Notes: generated by a model from the sequence alone, not told the origin. DNA of 64,000 nt from Symsagittifera roscoffensis (GCF_963678635.1 NC_087071.1:1540537-1604536); one strand, 5' to 3'. Shown: positions 47,801 to 60,545, numbered from the stretch's first letter. Program-made: numbers and translations.

Positions 47801-48104
47801 CAAAACATTGCTCTGCAATCTTTATTCGACATTCATTTGATTCAGAAGGTAAACGTTAAAATTGGGCTGTAGTATGCAAAAATGACCCTGCAGAAAGTGC
47901 GTCAAAAATCTTGAAAAAATCAATTCAGTAATAACCAGTAATCTCCGCGTTGAGCCTATACTACCCTTTTTTTCATCTTTCTTGTCAATTAATTAAGAAA
48001 TTACATAATAGAGTTGTTGTTAGTTAAACACAGGGGATCTGTGCTTGCCTTAAACTATAGAGTCATCATATATGGCTCTTATAACGGCTAATAATATTCA
48101 ACTT
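44872..48104. other. Intergenic DNA upstream of the carrier gene
   Basis: Should hold the carrier promoter and any leader exon; neither could be placed. At about 45140-45175 'aaggctcttccggttaggatcg' resembles the inverted foldback-family phrase. At 47440-47489 there is a hairpin (listed separately). Plus-strand open frames at 45002 and 46661 have no domain pattern. Confidence 0.4.
47440..47489. other. Imperfect 18-bp hairpin
   Basis: Arms TCTTGTATTCATCAAAAG (47440-47457) and CTTTTGATGAGAACAAGA (47472-47489) pair with about one mismatch around a 14-base loop. Outside the arms 'gctgtcaag' and 'cttgacacagc' extend the symmetry. No T run or RNA-gene signature follows, so it is most likely the core of a small palindromic repeat. 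Confidence 0.6.
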
Positions 48105-48566
48105 GGGGTTGATAAATTAGACGATAAGCAAATTAGACGGAGGTACTTAAAAGGAAATTAGACGGTTTTGCAAAACTGCAATTGTGAGAAAATAGACGAC
48201 AGTGAGAGAAATTAACTTTGTTTGCACACAAATTGCGTTAGAAAAATAAAATTGTTTGTAGACAACAGTTCAATTTCGGTGGCCAAAAACTTTACAAGTC
48301 AATCATGCATAATTTATCCAATTCAAAACTCTCCTGTAATATTCAGATTTGACATTTATGTTCATTTAAACTAAATCTTTTGATAGGTTTTGTCATTTTA
48401 TGCTCTTTTTGTATTTGTGAAACTTGACTCATAAGAAAAAAAATTTGGCACTTTCCTTTTCATAGCTTTTTCGTCTAAAATGCCAGATCCGTAAAAAATA
48501 AATTCCGTCTAATTTCGTTTTTGTAGTATTCGTCTAATTTGCCTATCGTCTAATTTCCTAGGCCCC
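48105..48566. mobile_element. Mutator-like MITE with motif-studded inverted ends
   Basis: Ends GGGGTTGATAAATTAGACG and, inverted, GGGGCCTAGGAAATTAGACG pair over about 60 bp. Each arm holds three copies of AAATTAGACG at similar spacing. Flanks ATTCAACTT (48096-48104) and ATTTAACTT (48567-48575) look like a 9-bp target duplication with one mismatch, the size made by Mutator-like transposases. Element length is 462 bp and there is no coding capacity. Confidence 0.75.
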
Positions 48567-50030
48567 ATTTAACTTATATTTGCCTTCATTCAAAAATAAC
48601 GACGATACTGTTGAAGAAAAAGAGTGAGTCAACAAAAAATCAAAATCAAATCGAACTCAATTTCAACTAAAATGATTGAAAGCAAGTTCAATTGCTTTCT
48701 GAAACATCATTTCCATATTTACAATAACGACGTGTATAAATAGTTACAATATCCAGATTATCGAGGCTAGATTATCCTTAAATTGCCAATCTACCATTGA
48801 AAAATATCTTATTAACATCCTGTGATAATGCCTTCTAATATCCTTTAGGGAAAACCCTCTGCTTTTTTATTAACTAAATACTCTCCACTTTTTGAACTAC
48901 TTTTTAGGCCTCATTTAATTATTTTGCTAATATCAGTTGTTCGGAGATCCCCCAATGCCGGATTTGAATTAGATTCTGATTTATTAAGGATTCACCGCAA
49001 ATGAAGGCATTTAAAAGTTCACAATTTCCTCCGCCTACATAATTGTTGTTTATTTCATTAGGAAAAAAACAATTATTTTATTAACCATAAGTGGTTTTTA
49101 AAAGTCTTTAAAGCAAAAACGACTCTTAAAAACAGCAGAAACAAATCGAATAAATTAATACAAAAAATAAGCCTCAATACGCTTCGAAAAATAGCAAAAA
49201 ACAATCAAATAAACAGCCAAAAAACAAAAACCTCAAACGTTTTTAAGAAATTTATTCCATGATTACTGCTGTCAGCCCTTAATTATACTATTTGCACAGC
49301 AATCGGATAAATTTGTTTGAGTTTTGTTGAATAATTTCAATTTAGATAGATCCCTGAAGAATTTTTTTTGTGCTTTAAGTTTTTTGAAACAGGCGGTTGA
49401 GCAGTTGTTTCCCTGTGTTTCAAACTTTCTCAAAAATTGCGGGACCCGTCTTTCATACTTGCTTTGTTAGAGACCTAACTATCTTACTTGTACCTAAATT
49501 TCTTTCTTTATTTTTGATGCAAATTATTTTATGTGAGTAAAAAGAAGAATATTTGAAGATGTTTTGCTAATGGTGTAATAAACTGTTCGATTTTAATGAT
49601 GACGTTGACGCCACTAACATGACGCACATTTTCCACTTTAATTCACTGAATCTAATTCATTTCATTTAGATTCAGGACCAAAAAACCTAATTCAATTTGG
49701 GAAGGGCATCTTTTAGTACAACTTGTTCAAATCGCTCAATTTCAGCCAATCAGAACTTTGCAAGAATCAGAATTATTTCTACTTTATTTGCAAATTTATA
49801 TCAAGGGAGGGAAAGCGATTTCACCCTAATTTGATTAGGCTGGGAACTAACTGTTCACATGGGTCCCGATTGAGGAATTAGGTCAGGAAACATTAATTCC
49901 ATTAACAAGAAGCCATTCAGAATTCAGAAGACGATTACAAATAGTGCCTCTCAAAACTGAATTCAATTAGACTTAAAGAGTAATTTATTAATTTATTCCA
50001 GAAGACCGCAAATCTAACTTATTTGCAATA
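48567..50030. other. Intergenic DNA, nothing recognised
   Basis: No gene seen. Very AT-rich with A-rich tracts (49070-49220). Confidence 0.4.
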
Positions 50031-50059
50031 CTAACTACTACTACTACTACTACTACTAA
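50031..50059 (+). repeat. (TAC)n 3' tail of the LINE
   Basis: Nine to ten trinucleotides (ctaactactac...) directly follow the end of the decayed LINE on its 3' side. Several non-LTR families terminate in microsatellite tails instead of poly(A). Confidence 0.85.
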
Positions 50060-51970
50060 TGCGTTTATTGTCCACTTTCCCATGATGGCAGGGTTGGACA
50101 TAGGGAAAGCGCGTAAGCAATGGTTCAGATGAGGGTATTCTGAATAGCATTCAAGCAATTATATGAAGGATAACACGTTTTTCCATGCCATTCGATCAAA
50201 GAAGTCTGGATTTGAGACGTAAAGTATTCAGGTCTTGTTTAACACAATCAATCCAGCGTTTTTAGGTCGTACTACTGGCTTTTTCCAACGGGACTGAAAC
50301 ATAGTCGGTTGATTTTAGCGCATGTTCATTTACTCTCCGGTGAACAAGGCAAAACCATCGTAGTCGCGACCGCACTTGTAACTTGTCCAGATCAACAAGA
50401 CATGTCATTTGAATTACTTCTTCGTTGGTAACTGGTCTTTGTAAGTGACTCCAGTAACCCTACGCAGAGCTTTCATCAGCACTTTCAAGAAAGCTGGATA
50501 TGGCCTTAGTCTGCAACTGGGTTTCAGAGCAGTACATCAGAACTGGCCGGGGACAAGCTCCGTAGATAGGACACCTTGTAATCAAGTCAAAATGTTTATT
50601 TTGCAGCAGAGGCACAATTTGCCGCCATTTCGTCCAGAAAGCTGCTGTTGCGTCACTTTCAACGGAGATCATATCACCCAAATAGCAAACTCTTCAACAG
50701 TAATCAAGGTTTAAAATTGATTGATCGGTAGAGTAGCTTTCTCATTTGAGTGATAATTGGAAAGATTATTGCAACTTGGAGAAACATAATTAGCTTTATG
50801 TTTAGGTAGTTTCCTCAGGCTACTGCATTGATTACAAGAATTGCAGCGTATTGAATTGGCGCCGACTCTCTTCAAACAACAAGCACTTAGACATTTTCCA
50901 GTTTATTGAGGAATAGACTTTTGGTCGAAAACCGAATGCTTTGTCTTATCCACGTTGATTTTTAAACAGCAAACGTTGATTCTTTTTGCAAAGCCTTGTT
51001 CCAAGTATTAAACCACTCAGTAGACTGGGATTCTGTTTCAGCGGATATCACAAGACTATCTGCATATAGCATATCCCATGCTACTAGTTTCTCGTAGCCT
51101 CTTCCATTACTATTATAAATAACAATGGGCTAAGTGCCGATCCTTGATTCACGATTTTTTTTAGTTTTGAAGAAATCGCTGCATCCTTTGGGCCGGCGAA
51201 CTCTGGTTTTCGACTCGGTGTACAGGCACATTATTCCAAATTTTCAGAAGCTCTCTGTTGCCTCAGAGCCCATGGTATCAGTTCCCTGGGAACCTTGTCG
51301 GAAGCTTTTTCGAGGTCAACAAATATGTGATGCAGGGCTTTTTCTTTTCCACAAAGAGTTCCATCAATTGACTTATCAGAAAAACGGCATCGGTAGTTGA
51401 TCTACCACCCATAAAGCCAAGTTACATGTCATCTATTTTTTTTTATCAATTGTCTCAGACGTTTTTCTAGATCTTTTTCGAAAATTTGCGTGTTACAGTA
51501 ATCGGATGCATCAAACGGATCGCCTTTTCCTTTGTAAAAAGTGATAGTTTCATTTTGGCTCCAGTCGGAGGGGATTATACCAGAGCCCCACACTTCCTTA
51601 GGGACTTCAAAAAGTCCAGCAAGTCCACAATCCCCAGCAAATTTTATCATGTCCGAAGTAAGCACTGTTGGTCCTGGGCTTTTCTTAATTTTCATCTATC
51701 TCTTTCAGTGCAAATACCACTTCCCCGATAGTAAATTCCTCCAATGGGCCAGCCACTTGGGGATATCTTCCCTTTCAAACCGATTTGTTTCATTTAAAAG
51801 TTTTGTGAGGTAGCTTTGCCACTGCGAGAGAACAACTTGGTCACAACTCGAAGTTTTCCAACACATTTAATGAATTTTGCTCCAACTCCATTTTGATCAT
51901 TTTTCAATTGCTTGACAATGGGGACCATTTTATGCGGAAAACTTTATTCAGGTCTCGCTCAACAAAATCG
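50031..51970 (-). pseudogene. Decayed LINE (non-LTR retrotransposon) 3' part
   Basis: Minus-strand conceptual translation, with many frameshifts and stops, shows reverse-transcriptase blocks in order: KSPGPTVLTSDMIKFAGD and IPSDWSQNETITFYKGKGDP (51695-51500), HHIFVDLEKASDKVPRELIP (about 51345), QGSALSPLLF (about 51150), a damaged YADD region (about 51070), a fragment resembling GANSIxCxxC (about 50850), and a downstream block CYLGDMISVES ... GACPRPVLMYCSET (50681-50500). It ends with a (TAC)n run. Truncated at 5', not functional. It is a non-LTR element; the clade was not assigned. Confidence 0.85.
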
Positions 51971-52344
51971 ATTGTGTTAAAAGAATAACGTCATACAATT
52001 ATGACAGTTAATGGACAAGAATTAAAGTACCAGTTAGTTTAAGAACGACGGCAAATGTCTGTCTGATCACATAGCATGCTTCGAATTTTTATGATAAATC
52101 CCGTCTTTATTATTCTGACCACCCCCTAGAATTTGGCAGGAATATTGGAAAACTGATATAGCGCGTTTCTTTCCACACATTACCAAGCATCTAAAAAAAA
52201 TCACTAGTAGAACATCGAACGTGGTATAATACTAAAGCTACAATAAATTATTGAAACTTTTTCGTCCACTTCGAAAAATGGAAAAGAAAAGTATAGAAAA
52301 TGAGGGTCCCTAGGCTTCATTTAAGTCTTTGTATTAAAAAAGCA
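51971..52344. other. Spacer between LINE and SINE
   Basis: No coding or repeat structure recognised. Confidence 0.35.
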
Positions 52345-52540
52345 AAATTTTACGACAGAACCGAAACACAACGGTTGTGGGTTCAAATCCCGCTGCGGTC
52401 ACTATTGGAGGGATACCAATGTCATCCGCCTCCTCGAGGTGGGACAGGCAGCGGAGAAATTGATGATATGACCCCTCCTCCACGGGAATAAGGCTCACGG
52501 TTGAATGGTGGGAGCTGAGCCGGAGGCTAATGAAAAATCA
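52345..52540 (+). repeat. tRNA-derived SINE with intact T-arm
   Basis: On the plus strand GTGGG TTCAAAT CCCGC (52378-52394) forms a paired tRNA T-arm with a good B box (GGTTCAAATCC shape). A GC-rich body follows ('cctcctcgaggtgggacagg', 'acccctcctccacggg', 'gagctgagccggaggc') unlike the AT-rich surroundings. The A box is lost or very weak upstream. Family differs from the minus-strand SINE-like units elsewhere in the window. Confidence 0.65.
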
Positions 52541-53785
52541 GAAGCGAAAAAAGTTTTGAAATACAATTTTCTTTCGCAGTCTTGCTTGTATGAGTGAAGT
52601 AGAAGAAATGAAGGTTGCGTGTGATTTTCATCAACGCTGAAATAAAAGAGCACAAAATATCAGAAAAGGTGAGTTTCATTCGTTCTGAATATCCCAAAAA
52701 ATGGTCTAATAACTTAATTTTTCTATCAGCCCTGCTTGACCTCCATACACCGAAAAAGCGTATAATACAATTCCATACATCAAATGTATCGAAAAACACT
52801 TGTCATACAATTTTCGTTTAATTTTTTTAAATTTTTTTTAATCCAAACACAAATCGAATTTTTTACTCAAACAAACATTTTCCAAAATTTTTTTGCATGC
52901 AAAAATTAAGTTTTTTTTGTGTGCATAACGTAGTCCTGGATACACTAATGATGATTTTTTTCCTTTCGCTTAACACTTTTTTCAAAAACGCTGAAAGCTC
53001 CTATTTTTCTTCTATGGCACGTTTATGTATGCCTTGATCAATGTCTGACATTTAAAAAAAAATCAAATTTTTTAGGTAATCTTCGTTAAAATTTACATAA
53101 CAACCGACATCGAAACTTTTCAGTCTTAATGATAGTCTGAAAAACCAATTTCACCGAAAATCGTTATCGATAAAACTGCGGGAAAATGTGGATTCATTTA
53201 TTACAATCTAGCAGCCACAAATTTATTGACCAACAACAGTATATTTTTTATTATCAAAGTGAGCAAATGAGAACGAGCCCAAATTCGGACCACTTTTGCT
53301 TTAAAGATTGTATTGTCTGCACTATTTTGCTCAGCATCAGCTTCTGAATAAGTTCAAGTATTCATCTCCCCGTTAACATGATTACCTCAATTAGACTTGA
53401 GTGGCCATCCATCAATAGATGCATAAATTAAACATAAATTATGAAAGGGCTTAATGATGACAGAACTTTCAAGTCTGAATGAAACAACTACGGCTCAACT
53501 GTCACAAAACTAGGCGATCTTCCCTGCATTTAATAATTACCAAACATGAATCTGCTATCAAGCTTGTCTAAGCTAGACAACAATGGGGGGAAATTTAAAT
53601 TGGCGCTAACTAATTATCAGTTTGCTTGTCCATTCCCTTTCATTTCCCCACCTGTGAAAATTTTCTATTAAAATTTGAATCAAATTGCCCTAATGTAATG
53701 AAAGTTTGCACAAATTTCAGCAAATCCAAACTTAATTTAACGACATACCTAACCTTGCACAACCACTAATGTACTTATAAGACTA
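52541..53785. other. Intergenic DNA, nothing recognised
   Basis: AT-rich; short opposed open frames at 52527-52821 have no domain pattern. A C-rich run lies at 53786-53805. Confidence 0.35.
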
Positions 53786-53869
53786 CCCCCCCCCCTCACC
53801 CCTATACAAAAGGGGGACTTGATAAGACGTACAAAATTCACATATGCTTAACCGTTGAATTATTTCTTT

Positions 53870-53925
53870 ATAGGGGTGGCAATTCGCTTTTATAAACCAT
53901 AGAAAGGGGGATAATTATTTAGATC
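53870..53925 (+). repeat. Dispersed repeat 'aggggtggcaattc', second copy
   Basis: Partner of 41850-41900, same strand, sharing the 14-base core and the following 'accata..gggg' phrase. Confidence 0.5.
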
Positions 53926-55949
53926 GCCGCTGGTAACAACAGCTGAGTAATATCACAAACAATCAACACCTTCACCCTCTACATCTTCAGATTACTGAGA
54001 AGATTTGAGCCCTTTTTTCTAACCAGGCATGGATTTTTTTACTCGGACGATCATAATATGGATTAAAACATATATTATGCTCGCTAATAATGTCTTTTTT
54101 TTTCCAGAAAAGGCTGTTTATAAGCGGAGAATCTTTGCTGACATGCGTCAGATTGGCAAGTAATTGCTTTTAGACGTACTCACATCTGTGCTTGTACCAA
54201 AAATTAGCTCGGAAACTAAATTTTCATTTGACCGCAAATATAACATGTGTCACTAGCAGAAAGTTTCATTTTCATTTCTTTTGAATGAATGAAAAAATTA
54301 TTCGCAGCATATCTGAAAAAAAACATAGACATTTTTCTATTATTTATCAAAATTTAATGAACTGCTATTTCCTTTACAATAGCTCATTTTAAACAATTTT
54401 ACAGACAACTAGATTCCCTTTTGGTTAATTTGCGCCTGAAAAAGGTGTTTTTATTCGAGGTGTAGCAGTAATTGAAAAGAAACAATTTTGGCAAACTTCC
54501 ATTAAATTCTTTATCAAAACTCATTGAAAACGGGAATTAAATTTAGAAAGCTATGGCATGGTTGTAAACAGCGGCTGAGCAAAAGGGCACCTTTTACGCT
54601 CTTATATATCATCTAACGTTGCCCAACCACCCCAAAAAGCCTTTGGCGCCAATATCCACTAATTTCGTTGAGGGTTTTTCTTTATTTTTAAGTTAGCGAC
54701 TTTTTCAAAACAAAATTTTCAAATACCTAGAGAAAGTTATGCAACCTCTGAGAGTACCCAGAGAACATCCCACTGTAGGGTTGGGAATTTCAAATTTTGT
54801 GAAGTTTTAAAAAAAAAAAGATCTTTGAAAAATATTGAAAAACGTCATATCTCGGAAACCAAAAGCATTTGAGCAGTCAGCCGTGTAGGCAAGATATACA
54901 AACCCTGAGAGTACCTTGACAAAACCTCGCACTATAAATTTGATTATATCTAAGTTATTTAAAAAATTTTGAAAAAATCTTACCAAAACGTCAAAACTCA
55001 AAAATTAACAGGATTTGAGAAGTAAATTTTTGAGACAAGATTTTTTTAATCTAAATTTTATGAACATTTTTGAAAAAATAGAGAAAACTTCGTGCTTGTT
55101 AGCTAAAAAGATTTGGAATTTCATAATTGGAGGCCCAACTAGCAGCCCCAACCCCTAAAGCACCCTGAGAACATCCCACCATTGGGTTGCTAATTTCAAA
55201 TTTGGCAAAAAAAAAAACAATCAATTAAAGCTAGAAAATCGAAGAAACTTCAAGTTTTGCGATATACGTTATAGCTTAAACATGCAAAAATTCTTTTGTT
55301 AAAAAACTTAAACATGGCGAGATAGTGAAGCCCGCTTTTAAATATATTTTAGCTTTCGACAAAAAATCTCTGAGCAAACAAAAAAAGAGATTTATGAAAT
55401 ACTGGTTTATTTTTATCAATTGGGTTGTCAAATTAAAAATCAATTTTGAGGTTTAGTGCCCATTTATTAAGTTGAAAAACGATAATTCATTTTTACATTT
55501 GAGCACGACCTTTTGAGCTCAAATTACCCGGCAACTTATTGACAATAGGGCTGATTTGAACTGAAATCAACAAAAAGACTACCAATTTTGTTTCACTTTT
55601 CATCAGAAATTTTTTAGAAACTATTCGTTTGAAATGTATAACAAAAAAAACAACAATCCCATTTATTAGGAGTAAGCATCCATTTAGGGCATTTGTTTGC
55701 AAAAAAACTTAAGCCCCCTACCAAAGCAATGTGCTTGACAATTAAAATGTCTGAAAGCTTCAGATAATTAGATACTCGTTTATCCAAAAAGCACACAATA
55801 CAAGAAAACGGAAAAGAAATGATTGACAGAAATCATTCAAACAGTCAAAAAACGTTATTTTTTAATTGACGTAATTTTAGATAATCTGAAATGTCATTAG
55901 AGTTCTAAAGACAGTGATTTCTATCGGAATTGAAACGTGGAGAAACAAA
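53926..55949. other. Intergenic DNA with short internal duplications
   Basis: The phrases 'ctctgagagtacc..gaga' and 'cagagaacatcccac..(t)gggttg' occur at 54745-54785 and again at 54901-54925 and 55165-55190, with 'ttttgaaaaa' between them, so this is an old, decayed tandem repeat. Around 54640 'cctttggcgccaatat' matches the right part of the hAT MITE at 59190-59215 in inverted form. No gene. Confidence 0.45.
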
Positions 55950-56540
55950 AAATCAAACAAAAGGGCAAAGCGGAGCTTCCCACCATTGTGATAGACCACA
56001 TCAGGGCATTGCAACCTAACAGACAAAAATGAAACGAAATCGTTCAAGTCCAGAAAAATTTCAGGAATAATTACTTCAAAAAGTCCGCTTTTATGGAGAA
56101 AACTTCTAGCGTTGAATAAGCACTGAAAAAAAATTTCCCGAGCAAAAAAGAATCCGACATTACTTGGTGGACGCCCAAAAAAGTTTTTAAAAAGGCTCCT
56201 CCAATTCACACACACTGCAAAATAATTGTGTAGTCAAGAACCATAGCCGTAAAAAAACTTAAGGCGGAAAAAAATCAAAAAAATTTTTACAAAATGAAAG
56301 TTGTTTAGTGACAAACAAACATTAAGAGGAAAAATTCATTTCGACAAAAAAATAAGTACAGGCGAAGCTGCGCGTTGCAAATACGACAACACAACAAAAA
56401 CCAGCTCTAAGTTGCAATAAGAAAAAGTATAAACAAGCCCCGAACTAGTAAAAAAAATTAATCGGCTACGACACTGATTCGATATTCGACCTAGAGATTA
56501 TGAGTATCACGCACTAACCACTCAGCTACGGACGCTTCAC
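55950..56540 (-). repeat. SINE-like element with tRNA-Met-like head
   Basis: On the minus strand the head at 56536-56465 reads CGTAGCTGAGTGGTTAGTGCG (A-box side), then ACTCATAATCTCTAGGTCGAA, matching elongator tRNA-Met around a CAT anticodon, and a decayed B box. The body contains two copies of the distal 'aggc(g/a)aagc(tg/gg)..ttgcaa' segment (about 55960-56015 and 56360-56385). Not a functional tRNA: the acceptor and T-arm stems do not pair. Confidence 0.55.
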
Positions 56541-58962
56541 TAATGAATCACAAACACTAGCCACAATCAAAGCAGAGAATAGATGCTATGAAAATTCCAA
56601 TGCAACAGATCATGATTATAGCAAAAAAAGTCACCAAATAAGTCATCATTTTTATTTGCGAGTGATGATAGAAAACAAAGCAAGCTCACTAGTGTAAATA
56701 CATACAGGCTCGACAAATGGTTGTAAACAAAAAACTCCAACAAGGTTGACAGTTGGCGAGATGATTCTGTGATTATGCTAGACAAACTGCTACCATGAAA
56801 AAGAAAACACTAGAATCTCCGATTTAATAACGTTTGCTAATCGAAAGCGCAAAAGTATACATCGTGAACTTAAAACAAAAAAGAAGGCTTCCTAATGCGT
56901 AAGGCAAAATTTGCAAGAATCTTGATGTGTTAATATGCTTCTAATATATTGCAAAATTAAAAAATCTTGCAAATGGTAAATCTTCCGCATCTATTTAGAA
57001 ACACAAGATATAGTTAAAACCGATGTAAAATTGATACATTCCGAGCTAAAAACTCTGAAATTTAGAACTTTTACATTTTTCTAAGTTTTTATTGATTAAA
57101 AAACTAATTATCGAAAAAAAATTAAGCAATATGCTGCTTTGGAAGGGTCAGTGTAGTTTGACATCTAGAAGTTTATGCAAAACCTACAAAACAAAACCAA
57201 GATGTTTATCTCATTTTAAAGGAAACAAGTTTAGGCAGTCTTCGGTAAAAAATTGGGCTAAGTAACTGGTAGTGACTGGCCAAAACTATAGCAAACAATT
57301 ATCATAGCATACTGAAAAAAAAAAACAAGAATTGGTCAAAACACTGCAGTAAAAATCTTACATAAACCTGCTTAAGAATTGTAACATTTTCAACAAAAAC
57401 GTACGTATATACACAAGAAATCTTCCATAAAATCAATTCTAGCACAATTTTGCATTCAAAAATCAAATACCCAGTAAAATTATTTAAAACAACCAATTGC
57501 AAACAATTAACAATTTTCCGAATCTAATTATCACGCAGAAAGAACCTAGTAAAAACATGTTACTTGCGAAGGAATCCATTCAAGCGCGATGGGCCGAATG
57601 CGCGAAAACTTGGTCAACCAATTAGAGCTCAAATTTCAAAAAGTCGAATAACAAAATGCAATAAATTCAGTCTGTTTCGGACAGTTGAAAGCGCGTTGAA
57701 TAGATAAAATTTTTCGCGCACTTAGTCTTTTCCGCGTGAGAATAGACCTCGTTACGTGCACCCGAATGTGTGCAAGTTTCGATTGCTCTTCTAGCCAAAC
57801 AAAAAATGTTTTTGTTTATCACTGTAAGCTTTCATGAAACAAGAAAATTTAATGAAGAATCAAATAATCGCTCTCAGACGATCTTTATGGACAAATCAAT
57901 GTCAATGGAAACCTGATTTGTTTTTCCATTTCATAAAATAAAAAAACCATACCAAATTCACAACACTTTCTGAAGCTGACAGCGAAAAGATGTTATCATG
58001 CAATATTTGCATGTTTTAAATATTAGTAAGAAAATACATTTTCTTGTTTCACGCTATTTTCACCATGACCTGACCTCTCAAGAATATGTAAACCCCACTG
58101 TTATCTGTTCTGTCAATTTCTGTCGAGTTCTGTCAAATTCCTCTTTTATCATTTTAGATCAAACAAGATCTAATTGAAAAAAAAACCCTTCTGAAGAAAT
58201 ACCTAAGTTTCACAGGTAAAGGTTGAAAATAAACATCAAATTCCAATCAACTTCCATAATATTCACAAAAAAATAAGTTTTGTTAAAAAGCTATTATAAT
58301 AATTTCGATTGAATTAGACTGTAGCCTTCTTCAATTCATTACCATTATAACCACTTGACTGACTTGGGAACTAACATTAAGTGTTTTTATATGATGCATA
58401 TAAAGGTCAAGTTAGACAGGGAAAATATTCCTGAAACTTGAAAGACACTTAATAACGACGAGAGAAACGGAAAAAAGAAGAAAGTTCAACTGATTTTGGA
58501 TGGGGCAATCTGATATTTCAACTCATTATCACCAAAAAAGAGCAGAAAACTTGGTGTGATTGAAGTTGATTATGTAGTAAGTGTAGCTAATCATAATTCT
58601 ACATGCAATGAGCCTTTACTTTATGCAGAATCTATATTATATATCTTTAAGCTCCCATTTCTAATCATCATCTACTGGTTTATATCAAAGCCAATTGTGT
58701 GTGATTTATTCATTTTTTAAGCTCACAATTTTTGCAGCAGATCTACTTAACATTTTACGACATCAATAATGCCAGCCATTTTGCTTATAATTTATAAATA
58801 TCAATTAGTCAAAAACAACAGCATTAAAATCAATTCCATGCGTCAGATATGTCTTAAATTCAGTCATCCCCAGGGTGGAATTAAAATTTAGTCTGGGAAA
58901 ATTCCACTCGATCGCAAAAAAACGAACCTGCTTAATCTAAAATTCATTCAAAACGCCAGTAC
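56541..58962. other. Intergenic DNA, nothing recognised
   Basis: AT-rich. A tandem phrase 'ttctgtc(aatttctgtcg)agttctgtcaaattc' at 58105-58140 is a short 10-bp repeat. No gene found. Confidence 0.4.
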
Positions 58963-59338
58963 CAGGCGCGGATCTAGGAACTTCTCAATAGGGGTGGGAT
59001 TTTCAAAAAAAAATAAGGTCGACCAAATTGATTTTCTGAGCTCTCCCAAACCGTTATAAAGACCCTAATTTGACGAAAATTTCTGTGCCGCAGGCAAACT
59101 TTTGAAAAATAGACATTTTTGGCACTTTTTTGACAAATTTGACCGGAAAAATTGCGTTTTTTTTGGTCCGCTCTCCCCTTCAAAACTAGTATATATTGGC
59201 GCCAAAGGCGCCTTTAGAAAAGTTTAAGGTCAGTCAGCCAAAAATGGATATCTCCTTTGGGTCGGCAGGGCGTCGACTTCCTGAGGGGGAGGGGCGTCCG
59301 CCCCCCCCCCCCCCCCCCCCCCCCTAAATCCGCTACTG
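58963..59338. mobile_element. Non-autonomous hAT element with 8-bp target duplication
   Basis: Ends CAGGCGCGGATCTAGG and, inverted, CAGTAGCGGATTTAGG are typical hAT terminal repeats. Exact 8-bp flanks GCCAGTAC occur at 58955-58962 and 59339-59346. The 376-bp interior is non-coding and includes ggcgccaaaggcgcc and a run of 24 C at 59301-59324. Perfect flanks suggest a fairly recent insertion. A broken relative lies at 13334. Confidence 0.9.
59301..59324 (+). repeat. Homopolymer of 24 C
   Basis: Uninterrupted C run just inside the right end of the hAT element, probably an expanded short C tract; length is unreliable in assembly. Confidence 0.95.
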
Positions 59339-59489
59339 GCCAGTACAATTAAATAAAACCGCATTTTTCAGACATGTGAAGTGATGTACATTAAAAATAT
59401 ATTCAAATGTGAAATTATCAACCCACTCATTTTAAATGAAAAATTTTATTTTACATCGGGCAGTTTAAATAAAAGAAAATTAAATTGCT

Positions 59490-59689
59490 NNNNNNNNNNN
59501 NNNNNNNNNNNNNNNNNNNNNNNNNNNNNNNNNNNNNNNNNNNNNNNNNNNNNNNNNNNNNNNNNNNNNNNNNNNNNNNNNNNNNNNNNNNNNNNNNNNN
59601 NNNNNNNNNNNNNNNNNNNNNNNNNNNNNNNNNNNNNNNNNNNNNNNNNNNNNNNNNNNNNNNNNNNNNNNNNNNNNNNNNNNNNNNNN
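59490..59689. other. Assembly gap of 200 N
   Basis: Exactly 200 unknown bases. The round number suggests an arbitrary placeholder length. It lies about 150 bases from the 24-C run, a likely cause of assembly breakage. Confidence 0.98.
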
Positions 59690-60545
59690 TCAAATTTAAG
59701 TCAGACAGAAAAGCCTTTAAAGGTAGTTTCTATGTTTTTGATAATCTTTTATATTAAATGAATGTCGAAATGCACCACGGTCGCAATGTTTAAATGAGTT
59801 CAATGTCTTACTTTTGTTTAGCGCAACGAGCAAGAAAACCATTTAGGCTCAACGTTTAAGGAAGGCCAATAAAAATCTAGATGTTTCGAACATTCTAAAG
59901 TCTGGAATAAACTAGAAATTTTTTCAGAAAAAAATCGAATCTTTAGGCAAGATGAACTCGATTCAATTTCAAGTCTAGAGAATTCCGGTCAAATTTTTAG
60001 CAGAATTTTTGCCTACTCAGATTCAATTCATTCTAAAACGAACTAACTAGAAACAGTAGAAAACACCTTGCTTAGAAAAATTATCTTTTTTCGAACCGAT
60101 TCGCTCTGTAATAACTTGAAATATTTCTCAGTTTTATCCCGTGAATAACTTGTTTCAATTAAAAGAAAACGTACGTGGCAATTCTAACGAAGCAATGTTT
60201 AGAATTTGTCTTTTAAATTCATCCACTTGAAGTGGTTCAAGAATACTTAAATGGGTTTTTGAATGGGTCTTATCAAAAACGGCGTGATCATACTTCTAAA
60301 TGAGTACCTATCTTTTCACCTTGATCACAATTGATTTGGTCAATTTCTGTTGCATATTCAAAATTCTTTAGCAACGAAATGGCATTTCCCAATCATGTAC
60401 AGACCGATAGTTCACAATTTAGATTAACGAATTCGGATTTAGCTGTCGGTTCTGCGATTCGCAGAGGATCTATGAAAGTCTTTGCAGCATGACTGAGCAT
60501 AGTCCGTTTTTTTCCCCACATTCCAGACTGAGTTAATTTGTTGAG
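59690..60545. other. Spacer right of the gap, nothing recognised
   Basis: No gene or repeat with support. The pieces flanking the gap cannot be assumed contiguous. Confidence 0.35.

Noticed and set aside
56465-56536. Functional tRNA-Met gene
   Set aside because: A box and anticodon loop match, but the acceptor and T-arm stems do not pair and no terminator T run follows.
59381-59761. Open frames across the N gap
   Set aside because: Built from unknown bases; no evidence of coding on either side.
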